DNA from: Bacteroidetes bacterium UBA6183
GTDB taxonomy: Bacteria; Bacteroidota; Bacteroidia; UKL13-3
Assembly: GCA_002422865.1 (NCBI GenBank)
Contig: DITN01000015.1
Coordinates: forward strand, 1 to 11,204
Direction: 5' to 3'
DNA: 11,204 nt
Below the pieces are notes generated by a model. That model worked only from the letters and a program-made list of their open reading frames with translations. It searched no databases and was not told the origin of the DNA. The translations under genes and the position numbers were made by a program. Position 1 is the stretch's first letter. The number at the start of each line of letters is the position of its first letter. Below, in pieces: positions 1 through 5,986 of this stretch.

Positions 1-1742
1 AATGGTTGTGCTCGCCATTGACCAAAATTAAATTCCACCATGTTATCGTACTCGGTAAAAAAGTATGCAGCGTCAACAAAACCTTTTAAAGCACCAAAAG
101 CAAAACCTTGTTTTAAGCCTACCTCGGCACTGTAGCCTTTTTCGGGTTTAAGGTTTGGGTTTGGGAAAATATTCACCAATCCAACCGAGGTTTCTATGTA
201 ACGTTCGGCAATGGTAGGGTAGCGGTAACCTTGTCCGAAACTGGTGCGTAAAAAAGTGGTTTTGGTGGCTTCAAAACCAAACCCCAATCGGCCAATCAAT
301 TGGTCATCGGTGGTATTGTTCATGCTAAAGTATTCGTAACGTAAGCCTCCGTTAAAACTCCACTTTTTGTAAGTTAAATCAACTTGTGTAAACACCGCTA
401 TATTGTTTGCCGTAATATCATTACCACCATACAACGGACTTTTACTTAAGGTATAATTATTACTTGTGCCCAATGCAAATGTGCCTCGGTTTTTGTTTAA
501 AAAATAATGTACGGTTAATTCATTGTAAGCATTTAAACTATTGTTGTCTTGGTCAACTCCGGCCGATGATTCTTCAATGTTATTGTCCACTCCGTAAAAC
601 CGTCCACGGTACCTTATTTTATAATTGCTCTTCACAAAATCAGCATGTGGATCGATGCTAAAAATGGTGGCTTGTGTTTTTGTTTGAGCGCTATCTAAGG
701 CCACATAACCATAATCAAAACTTTCCCAAAGTAAAAAGCTGGCACTTTGTTGTGTCATAAAAGTGGCGTCTAATCCAGCTTGTAATGCAGGTTTGTTTTT
801 AAATCGGTAGTTGGTTTTTAAGGTTGTTCTTAATCGTTTATCAAACTCGCCCAACCTATATCCGTTATCGTTTAGTGTATTTAAACCAATGGTAAAATCA
901 AGTTGTTTGTAACGTTTGGCATAAAAAGTATTTGCACCACTGTATGCCTGTAGGCCTGTAAACCACTGAGCACTATCGCGTTTGGGTTTACTGTAAAATC
1001 CACTAAATATATTGGCGCTAAACTTGCCTTTAGTAGTGGGTGTTGCTGTGCGGATGTTTACAATTCCGTTTAATGAACCCGATCCGTACATCACCGAACT
1101 TGCACCTTTAATTACTTCTATGCTACCAATGTTTTCTGTTGGTAAAAATTTCCATTGTACTTGTCCGGCATCGCCCGTAACCATAGGCACATCATCAACC
1201 AAAACCAACACCCGCGAACCTGCACCATAAGTCCAGCCGCTACCACTGCGTATGTTTATTTGTCCATCAACCACATTAACACCCGGTAATTGATTCATGA
1301 CATGCTCAAGATTTGTGGTTACCCTGTTTTCAACCAAATAAGGTTTAATTACATCAATAGAAACAGTTTGTCGTTTTAAAGAGGCTGCGCTTCTACTTCC
1401 AGTAACCACGGCCTCATCCAATTGGTTTTGTGTAGGAGTGAGGTGAACTAAAATAGGCGTGTCAACATTGCAAGTAATGGTTTTACTTTGGTAGCCTAAA
1501 TAACTAAATGTTAAAGTTATCCTGCTTTCAGTTGGGTTGATATTAAAAGTAAAATCTCCTGATAAATTAGTTACTGTACCTGTATTGTTTTGCACCACTG
1601 AAACACCTACAAGCGGTTCGTTTAACAAGGCATCCATCACCTTACCCGATATTATTTTTTGAGCAAACAAATTGGATGCAACGCCAAAAGTTAATACGCA
1701 AAAAAGTAGGTAATATTTAAATAAACTGTATCTTGGTATCAT
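1..1742 (-). CDS. TonB-dependent outer-membrane receptor with carboxypeptidase-regulatory-like N-terminus (partial, C-terminus off the left edge)
   Basis: The minus strand from the ATG at 1742-1740 reads open to position 1, giving 580 residues with no stop. Residues 1-28 are a signal peptide (MIPRYSLFKYYLLF..., cleavage near LFA|Q). Residues 29-103 look like a CarboxypepD_reg-like beta-sandwich (SGKVMDALLNEPLVGVSV). LDEAVVTGSR (109-118) leads into the plug domain (about 119-232), which contains LPGVNV, the RVLVLVDDVPM strand, IGSIEVIKGASSVMYGSG and GIVNI; these are typical plug signatures. From about 233 onward alternating beta-strands form the barrel, including a conserved GQGYRYPTIAERY segment. 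Such receptors sit in the outer membrane and import a ligand using TonB-ExbBD energy. The ligand cannot be told from sequence. No SusD-like partner lies next to it, which argues against a classic glycan SusCD pair; a siderophore, vitamin or metal is possible. The start is well supported because the signal peptide begins there and no other Met precedes residue 36. Confidence 0.93.
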   Translation of the reverse strand, partial: MIPRYSLFKYYLLFCVLTFGVASNLFAQKIISGKVMDALLNEPLVGVSVVQNNTGTVTNLSGDFTFNINPTESRITLTFSYLGYQSKTITCNVDTPILVHLTPTQNQLDEAVVTGSRSAASLKRQTVSIDVIKPYLVENRVTTNLEHVMNQLPGVNVVDGQINIRSGSGWTYGAGSRVLVLVDDVPMVTGDAGQVQWKFLPTENIGSIEVIKGASSVMYGSGSLNGIVNIRTATPTTKGKFSANIFSGFYSKPKRDSAQWFTGLQAYSGANTFYAKRYKQLDFTIGLNTLNDNGYRLGEFDKRLRTTLKTNYRFKNKPALQAGLDATFMTQQSASFLLWESFDYGYVALDSAQTKTQATIFSIDPHADFVKSNYKIRYRGRFYGVDNNIEESSAGVDQDNNSLNAYNELTVHYFLNKNRGTFALGTSNNYTLSKSPLYGGNDITANNIAVFTQVDLTYKKWSFNGGLRYEYFSMNNTTDDQLIGRLGFGFEATKTTFLRTSFGQGYRYPTIAERYIETSVGLVNIFPNPNLKPEKGYSAEVGLKQGFAFGALKGFVDAAYFFTEYDNMVEFNFGQWRAQP

Positions 1743-1754
1743 TAATATTGCAGT
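1743..1754. promoter_or_regulatory. 12-base gap between two divergent start codons
   Basis: The start codons of the TonB-dependent receptor (minus, 1742) and the secreted T9SS protein (plus, 1755) are only 12 bases apart. Both proteins have convincing signal peptides beginning at these Mets, so neither start can easily be moved inward. Promoters for each gene must therefore lie inside the coding region of the other. A weak minus-strand candidate for the receptor is TTG at 1803-1801 followed, after 24 bases, by TTATTTTG at 1776-1769 (7 of 8 to TAnnTTTG). The spacer is slightly long. I found no convincing plus-strand promoter; TATCTTGG near 1729-1736 is only a partial match and lacks a good -33 element. 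Confidence 0.6.
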
Positions 1755-2480
1755 ATGAAAACTTTAGCCAAAATAACTTTTTTTATAATTAGTGCATTGT
1801 CAACTTTACAATTAAGTGCACAATGCACGCCTGATAATAATATGCCCAAAGGAAGCATTTTACCACAATCTATTAAAATTGGATACAAAGATGTAGCCTA
1901 CAGCGAGGTAATTTATTTCAGAGCACCCTCTGATACATCAACCATGGTGGGTTCAACCAGCTTTCCGGTGCGTATTGATAGCATGGAAATTACTGGGGTA
2001 AAGGGTTTACCAAACGGCTTTACTTACAATTGTTTTACCTCAAATTGTCGGTTTAATGGTGGCGAATCAAGCTGCCTAACGTTATCAGGCACACCAACTC
2101 AAAACGGAGTTTATCCTTTGGTAGTTTACATCAGTACTTACCCAACATTAAAGGGTTTTGTTGATGTTCCATTACCGGTACAAAATGACAGTAATACAAA
2201 TTATACTTTGTATGTGTACGGTAGTGTAGGCTACCTAGAAAATACATTAGATAATCATATTTCCGTTTTTCCAAATCCTGCAAAAGATGTACTGAACATT
2301 ACCACCTCATCAAACCAAAAAATAATTGCACAATTGTTTGATATAAACGGAAAGCTGCAAATAAAACAAGCAATTGAAGCAAGTGCGACTATCGATTTAA
2401 AAACACTTACTAAGGGTATTTATATCTTAAAACTAAACAACAACGTACAGCATATTACACGTAAAATAGTGGTTGAGTAA
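1755..2480 (+). CDS. Small secreted protein with T9SS type A C-terminal sorting domain
   Basis: This 241-residue protein has a signal peptide (MKTLAKITFFIISALSTLQL, cleavage near LSA|Q at residue 22). The residue before Cys24 is Gln, so it is not a lipobox. Residues about 24-160 form a beta-rich domain of unrecognised family with Cys24, Cys93, Cys98 and Cys107. The stretch GLPNGFTYNC followed by LTLSGTPTQNGVYPL resembles the putative-Ig/cadherin-like pattern common in Bacteroidota surface proteins. Residues 169-241 are a type A sorting domain: SVFPNPAKDVLNI, LFDINGKL, LTKGIYILKL and a basic end (RKIVVE). By family knowledge such domains direct export through T9SS and attachment or release at the surface. 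It heads a plus-strand run and starts 12 bases from the divergent receptor, so it may work with that receptor, but this is inference. No enzymatic motif is visible. Confidence 0.9.
   Translation: MKTLAKITFFIISALSTLQLSAQCTPDNNMPKGSILPQSIKIGYKDVAYSEVIYFRAPSDTSTMVGSTSFPVRIDSMEITGVKGLPNGFTYNCFTSNCRFNGGESSCLTLSGTPTQNGVYPLVVYISTYPTLKGFVDVPLPVQNDSNTNYTLYVYGSVGYLENTLDNHISVFPNPAKDVLNITTSSNQKIIAQLFDINGKLQIKQAIEASATIDLKTLTKGIYILKLNNNVQHITRKIVVE
1792..1828. repeat. 9-bp perfect inverted repeat inside signal-peptide coding DNA, upstream of the receptor
   Basis: GTGCATTGT (1792-1800) and ACAATGCAC (1820-1828) are exact reverse complements separated by 19 bases. The repeat lies within the signal-peptide codons of the 1755-2480 gene and 50-86 bases upstream of the receptor start codon on the opposite strand. 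That position would suit an operator for a dimeric regulator of the receptor. Chance symmetry in coding DNA is the alternative. No regulator family is assigned. Confidence 0.35.
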
Positions 2481-2489
2481 CAACAGTAA

Positions 2490-2849
2490 ATGAAATCGGA
2501 AATTAAAAGTTTTGCTCATGCATGGAATGGAATTTTGTATGCCATTCGGTCAGAAAAGCACATGCGTTTTCATTTGCTCGCCACCTTACTTGTGTTATAT
2601 GCAGGATGGTTTTTTTGCATCAATACCACTGAGTGGTGTTTAATCATTTTATGCATAGGAGGTGTATTTATGGCCGAACTTTTTAATACTGCTTTTGAAC
2701 AATTAGTAAACTTGGTTTCGCCACAACATAATCTAATTGCAGGCAGGGTTAAAGATGTGGCTGCCGGTGCCGTGTTAATCTTCTCTATGATAGCATTAAT
2801 AGTTGGATTGATTGTATTTATGCCGAAAGTAATGGCTTATATTTTTTAG
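2490..2849 (+). CDS. dgkA: DgkA-family diacylglycerol/undecaprenol kinase
   Basis: This 119-residue integral membrane protein has an amphipathic N-terminus (SFAHAWNGILYAIRSE) and three hydrophobic segments at about 27-42, 48-65 and 91-111, the standard layout of the small prokaryotic lipid kinases. The signature AELFNTAFEQLV and the KDVAAGAV segment are present. Glu63, Asn66, Glu70, Lys88 and Asp89 match the E. coli DgkA catalytic and nucleotide-binding set (Glu69, Asn72, Glu76, Lys94, Asp95) with a constant offset of six, so the enzyme should be active. It transfers phosphate from ATP to a membrane lipid alcohol. Whether the substrate is diacylglycerol or undecaprenol cannot be settled by sequence reading. 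The usual Asp after the NTAxE motif is Asn74 here. It starts 9 bases after the secreted-protein stop and is likely co-transcribed with it. Confidence 0.93.
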   Translation: MKSEIKSFAHAWNGILYAIRSEKHMRFHLLATLLVLYAGWFFCINTTEWCLIILCIGGVFMAELFNTAFEQLVNLVSPQHNLIAGRVKDVAAGAVLIFSMIALIVGLIVFMPKVMAYIF

Positions 2850-2871
2850 ATTGTAAATATAAAACACCACC

Positions 2872-3243
2872 ATGAGTAACCACAATAAACAGTTTGGTAA
2901 ACTAGGCGAGAATATTGCTGCCGGTTACTTAGAACGTAAAGGTTATAAAATATTGGTGCGTAATTACACATACAGTAGGGTTGAAGTAGATGTGATTTGT
3001 GAATGGAACAATGAAATTATTTTTGTTGAAGTAAAAACAAGAACCAGCGACCAAATGGCTTATCCTGAGCAAGCTGTGGGAAAGGCTAAACAAAAGAATA
3101 TACGATTGGCAGCAGAAAATTTTTTAGAAGAAAATCAAATTACCTATCCCGTGCGTTTTGATATTATTGCGGTGGTAAAAAACGAAAGCAAATTTGAAAT
3201 AGAACACATAGAAGATGCTTTTTATCCGTTTGAAGCACTGTAA
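2872..3243 (+). CDS. yraN: YraN/UPF0102 family nuclease-like protein
   Basis: This 123-residue protein has the whole UPF0102 pattern: KLGENIAAGYLERKGYKIL at the N-terminus, then VEVDVI (Glu38, Asp40), IIFVEVKTR (Glu53, Lys55), a PEQAV...K segment near 65-75 and PVRFDIIAV near 93-101. The E-x-D...E-x-K arrangement is the core of the PD-(D/E)XK nuclease fold. The usual GEID motif reads VEVD here, keeping both acidic residues but losing the Gly. Length is typical for the family. The protein is cytosolic with no signal peptide. Its biological role is poorly defined; links to Holliday-junction-like or recombination functions have been proposed from the fold. It lies 22 bases after dgkA and 27 bases before the ATPase gene, in the same apparent operon. 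Confidence 0.92.
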   Translation: MSNHNKQFGKLGENIAAGYLERKGYKILVRNYTYSRVEVDVICEWNNEIIFVEVKTRTSDQMAYPEQAVGKAKQKNIRLAAENFLEENQITYPVRFDIIAVVKNESKFEIEHIEDAFYPFEAL

Positions 3244-3270
3244 CCGCAACCGTTATCAAACCAAAACAAA

Positions 3271-4782
3271 ATGACTAAAACTAAATTACCAACAACATTA
3301 GGTGCGCTTAAAAAAGCAGGATACATCAGCAAAAGCGTTAAGGAAGAAATGCGTGATAATTTAATTACGTGTTTGCAAAATGGCAATAATCCCTTTGCCG
3401 AAATAAAGGGATATGACGAGACTGTTTTGCCACAGGTACATACCGCCATTTTATCAAAACACAATATGATTTTGTTAGGGTTACGCGGACAAGCTAAAAC
3501 AAGAATTGCACGTTTGATGGTAAACCTGTTAGACGAGTATATGCCTGTTGTAAAAGGCAGCGAAGTAAATGACGACCCGCTTAAACCTTTGAGCAGATAT
3601 GCCGTTGATGTGATTGCAGAAATGGGTGATAAAACACCAATTGAATGGATACATAGAAATGAAAGGTATACCGAAAAGCTAGCCACACCGGATGTAACTG
3701 TTGCCGATTTAATTGGTGATGTTGATCCTATTAAAGCGGCATCGCTAAAACTAACTTATGCCGATGAACGTGTGATACATTACGGTTTAATTCCACGTTC
3801 GCACCGTTGTATATTTGTAATAAACGAGTTGCCCGATTTGCAAGCACGTATCCAAGTTTCGTTGTTTAATATTTTACAAGAAGGTGATTTGCAAATACGT
3901 GGATTTAAATTGCGTTTACCTTTGGATGTACAGTTTGTATTTACGGCAAATCCTGAGGATTATACCAATAGGGGAAGTATTGTTACTCCTCTAAAAGATA
4001 GGATTGATAGCCAAATATTAACCCACTATCCTAAAGAAATTGAAACCTCATTAGCTATTACTCAACAAGAAGCTAAATTATCGGATACCCAACAAAAACA
4101 AATTCACACTAATCCTTTAATGCACGTGTTGGTTGAAGAGGTTGCCATGGAAGCGCGTAAAAGTGAATTAATTGATCAAAAAAGTGGGGTTTCTGCCAGG
4201 TTAACCATAAGTGCTTTAGAAAACTTATATAGCTTTGCCGAAAGACGCATGTTGATTAACAACGAAAAACAAACATATACCCGCATACAAGATTTGTATG
4301 GTGCAATTCCGGCCATTACTGGTAAGGTTGAGTTGGTGTATGAAGGTGAGTTAGAAGGCTCGTCAAGTGTGGCATATAGTTTAATTGGCAAAGCTATTCG
4401 TACTGCTTTCGAAAAACAATTTGTGAATCCAGAAAAAGCCAAACGTGCCAAACAAGCCAATCCTTATGCAAAAATTATTGCATGGTTTAATGATGGTAAT
4501 CAATTGTACATTACCAATACAACTAGCGACAAAGAGTATGAAAAAATGTTGTTGGATATTGCAGGCTTAAAAGATTTTGTAGAGCATCATGCAGGTAAAC
4601 AAAGTAAACAAGAGTTATTATTTATGATGGAGTTTGTGTTGCATGGTTTGGCCGAGTTTAGCCAAATAAGTAAAACAAATGAGGTATCGGGGCCGGTATT
4701 TAAAGACATTATGAGCGGAATGTTTAATGCCGGAAGAGATACGGACGGCAACGACTTTGGAGGATATTATGAAAGCAAGTAG
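3271..4782 (+). CDS. MoxR-type AAA+ ATPase (magnesium-chelatase-like)
   Basis: This 503-residue soluble protein has an AAA+ module at about 50-320. The Walker A is GLRGQAKT (70-77), a variant in which Ala replaces the second Gly of the loop; Lys76 and Thr77 are kept. LIGDVDP (147-153) is the conserved Mg-chelatase/MoxR motif. The Walker B is IFVINELPDL (181-190), with Asn185 in place of the usual Asp but catalytic Glu186 kept. Sensor 1 is FTANPEDYTNRG (Asn227), the arginine finger is in PLKDRIDS (Arg244), and the sensor 2 Arg is near 310 (SARLTIS). Residues about 330-503 are a helical C-terminal extension of unknown role. MoxR ATPases usually remodel protein complexes with a von Willebrand A partner encoded next door. 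Here the next gene is a 48-residue membrane protein instead. Automated annotation may call this a magnesium chelatase or sigma-54-interacting regulator, but no DNA-binding domain or GAFTGA loop is seen. Confidence 0.88.
   Translation: MTKTKLPTTLGALKKAGYISKSVKEEMRDNLITCLQNGNNPFAEIKGYDETVLPQVHTAILSKHNMILLGLRGQAKTRIARLMVNLLDEYMPVVKGSEVNDDPLKPLSRYAVDVIAEMGDKTPIEWIHRNERYTEKLATPDVTVADLIGDVDPIKAASLKLTYADERVIHYGLIPRSHRCIFVINELPDLQARIQVSLFNILQEGDLQIRGFKLRLPLDVQFVFTANPEDYTNRGSIVTPLKDRIDSQILTHYPKEIETSLAITQQEAKLSDTQQKQIHTNPLMHVLVEEVAMEARKSELIDQKSGVSARLTISALENLYSFAERRMLINNEKQTYTRIQDLYGAIPAITGKVELVYEGELEGSSSVAYSLIGKAIRTAFEKQFVNPEKAKRAKQANPYAKIIAWFNDGNQLYITNTTSDKEYEKMLLDIAGLKDFVEHHAGKQSKQELLFMMEFVLHGLAEFSQISKTNEVSGPVFKDIMSGMFNAGRDTDGNDFGGYYESK
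4759..4764 (+). promoter_or_regulatory. Shine-Dalgarno-like site fixing the micro-protein start
   Basis: GGAGGA lies 4 bases before the ATG at 4769, inside the final codons of the ATPase gene (encoding part of FGGY). Strong Shine-Dalgarno sites are generally uncommon in Bacteroidota, so this is suggestive of real translation of the overlapping short gene, although the Gly-Gly codons could create it by chance. Confidence 0.45.
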
Positions 4783-4915
4783 GCGTTTTAAAACACTACT
4801 TTATTGGATTATTTTGATTGGATATTGCGCTGCCATGTATTATATGTGGATTAATTTTAAGCGCGAAATAAGAGAAGGCAAACAACAAAATGAAAAAGAT
4901 TACAGGGTTGATTAA
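4769..4915 (+). CDS. 48-residue single-pass membrane protein overlapping the ATPase stop
   Basis: The ATG at 4769 opens a 48-residue frame with a basic start (MKASRRFK), one hydrophobic helix (about 9-27, LLYWIILIGYCAAMYYMWI) and a highly charged tail (FKREIREGKQQNEKDYRVD). By the positive-inside rule both flanks are basic, so topology is uncertain. The start overlaps the last 14 bases of the ATPase gene, and GGAGGA at 4759-4764 sits 4 bases before the ATG, a good Shine-Dalgarno match; these suggest translational coupling. An in-frame ATG at 4727 would add 14 residues deep inside the ATPase gene, without a ribosome site, so 4769 is preferred. I do not recognise the family. Its place directly after the MoxR ATPase suggests a membrane anchor or partner, which is inference only. 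Confidence 0.68.
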   Translation: MKASRRFKTLLYWIILIGYCAAMYYMWINFKREIREGKQQNEKDYRVD

Positions 4916-4940
4916 GCACCCATAATTGTTGTTATCAAAC

Positions 4941-4976
4941 AAAAAGCCGCTTCAGTTTAAACTGAAGCGGCTTTTT
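4941..4976. terminator. Bidirectional intrinsic terminator (perfect 36-base palindrome)
   Basis: Bases 4941-4958 and 4959-4976 are exact reverse complements. The RNA would form a stem from GCCGCTTCAG and CTGAAGCGGC around a TTTAAA loop, preceded by five A and followed by five U on either strand. It lies 25 bases past the stop of the plus-strand run and 18 bases past the stop of the converging minus-strand dehydrogenase, so it serves as Rho-independent terminator for both. Confidence 0.93.
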
Positions 4977-4994
4977 AATGTCAATTAATTATAA

Positions 4995-5900
4995 TTAGTT
5001 ACCCGCTTTAATGTTTGCAAACATTGGCGATACTACTAATTCTTTACTACCTGGAGTGTGTTTGTAAAAACCTTCTCCTGATTTAACGCCTAAGCTACCT
5101 GCTGTAACCATGTTTACCAATAAAGGGCATGGTGCATATTTAGGATTGCCAAAACCATCGTGTAATACATTTAATATGGCTAAGCAAACATCTAAACCAA
5201 TAAAATCGGCTAATTGCAACGGCCCCATTGGGTGAGCCATACCCAGTTTCATTACCGTATCAATTTCTTCAACACCACCCACACCTTCGTGCAAACTAAT
5301 AATGGCTTCGTTAATCATTGGCATTAAAATACGGTTAGCAATAAAGCCCGGGTAATCATTGCTTGATGCAGGTACTTTACCAATGGCCTTAGATAATTCG
5401 GTGATGGCTTTAGTAACCTCAGCCGAGGTTTTATATCCATTTATAATCTCTACCAATTTCATAACCGGTACCGGATTCATAAAGTGCATGCCAATAACTT
5501 TATCAGCACGTTTAGTAACCGATGCAATTTTGGTAATAGAAATCGATGATGTATTTGATGCTAATATGCAATGAGCAGGAGTAACCTCATCTAATGTGCG
5601 GAAAATATCCAGCTTAATGTTCATGTTTTCGGTAGCAGCTTCAATTACTAAATCAGCGTTTGCAGCACCTTGTTTTAAATCAGTGTAAGTTGTTAAGTTA
5701 GCTAAAGCAATAGCTTTATCGGCCTCCGTTAACTGACCTTTACTCACTTGTCTATCTATGTTTTTACCAATGGTTTCGATGGCTTTTTTTAACGCACCTT
5801 CGTTTACATCAACCAAACTAACTTTGTAGTTGTTTTGTGCAAAAACGTGTGCAATACCATTGCCCATTGTTCCCGATCCAATTACAGTAATATTTTTCAT
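4995..5900 (-). CDS. hbd: 3-hydroxybutyryl-CoA / 3-hydroxyacyl-CoA dehydrogenase
   Basis: This 301-residue cytosolic protein begins with a Rossmann NAD-binding motif, VIGSGTMGNGIAHVFAQ (6-22), with acidic Asp31 at the end of the second strand, favouring NAD over NADP. IEAATEN (86-92) and ILASNTSSISI (112-122) follow. Likely catalytic residues are Ser118, His139 (GMHFMNPVP), Glu151 (KLVEII) and Asn189 (PGFIANR). The spacing matches the clostridial enzyme (Ser117, His138, Asn188) with an offset of one. The C-terminal helical domain (about 185-285) carries HPMGPLQLADFIGLD and the GEGFYKH motif. It oxidises 3-hydroxyacyl-CoA to 3-oxoacyl-CoA or runs the reverse, in beta-oxidation, butyrate-type metabolism or amino-acid degradation. 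It is a stand-alone domain without a hydratase fusion. It is transcribed alone, with its own upstream promoter candidate and the shared downstream terminator. Chain-length preference cannot be read. Confidence 0.95.
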   Translation of the reverse strand: MKNITVIGSGTMGNGIAHVFAQNNYKVSLVDVNEGALKKAIETIGKNIDRQVSKGQLTEADKAIALANLTTYTDLKQGAANADLVIEAATENMNIKLDIFRTLDEVTPAHCILASNTSSISITKIASVTKRADKVIGMHFMNPVPVMKLVEIINGYKTSAEVTKAITELSKAIGKVPASSNDYPGFIANRILMPMINEAIISLHEGVGGVEEIDTVMKLGMAHPMGPLQLADFIGLDVCLAILNVLHDGFGNPKYAPCPLLVNMVTAGSLGVKSGEGFYKHTPGSKELVVSPMFANIKAGN

Positions 5901-5945
5901 GTGTATATAAAGTATATGTGTTGTATGTTAATTTTTAAACTGCGG

Positions 5946-5953
5946 CAAATGTA
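5946..5953 (-). promoter_or_regulatory. Bacteroidota-type -7 element upstream of the dehydrogenase
   Basis: On the minus strand TACATTTG matches the TAnnTTTG consensus in all fixed positions. It predicts a transcript start near 5940 and a leader of about 40 bases before the ATG at 5900. A TTTG at 5969-5966 could serve as the -33 element but lies only 12 bases away, shorter than the usual spacing of about 17-23, so the -33 box is not convincing. Confidence 0.45.
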
Positions 5954-5980
5954 ATAAGCTAACCCCAAATTAACCTATTA
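5952..5980 (-). other. AU-rich stem-loop just after the peptidase stop codon
   Basis: Read on the minus strand, an 11-base arm (5980-5970) pairs with 5962-5952 around the 7-base loop TTTGGGG. Nine pairs are Watson-Crick and two are G-U wobbles. On the plus strand the two wobble positions become mismatches, so the structure is only fully formed in the minus-strand RNA. It begins 6 bases after the peptidase stop codon. There is no following U-tract, so it is not a classic terminator; it may be a weak 3'-end stabilising hairpin. It overlaps the dehydrogenase -7 box by two bases. Confidence 0.35.
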
Positions 5981-5986
5981 GTTTTG

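Noticed and set aside
464..1230. Short plus-strand frames opposite the TonB-dependent receptor
   Set aside because: The receptor frame on the minus strand is continuous and full of family motifs through this whole stretch.
3252..3261. GTTATCAAAC, repeated at 4931-4940, each shortly after a stop codon
   Set aside because: A 10-base match at two AT-rich intergenic sites, without symmetry or further copies that I could find, is likely chance.
3222..3686. 154-codon minus-strand frame opposite the ATPase N-terminus
   Set aside because: It lies antisense to the strongly supported ATPase, has no recognisable domain and covers the ATPase Walker A region; it is a shadow frame.
4727..4768. Upstream ATG extending the micro-membrane protein by 14 residues
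   Set aside because: It lies inside the ATPase coding region without a ribosome site, and the ATG at 4769 has GGAGGA just before it and a basic start typical of a membrane protein.
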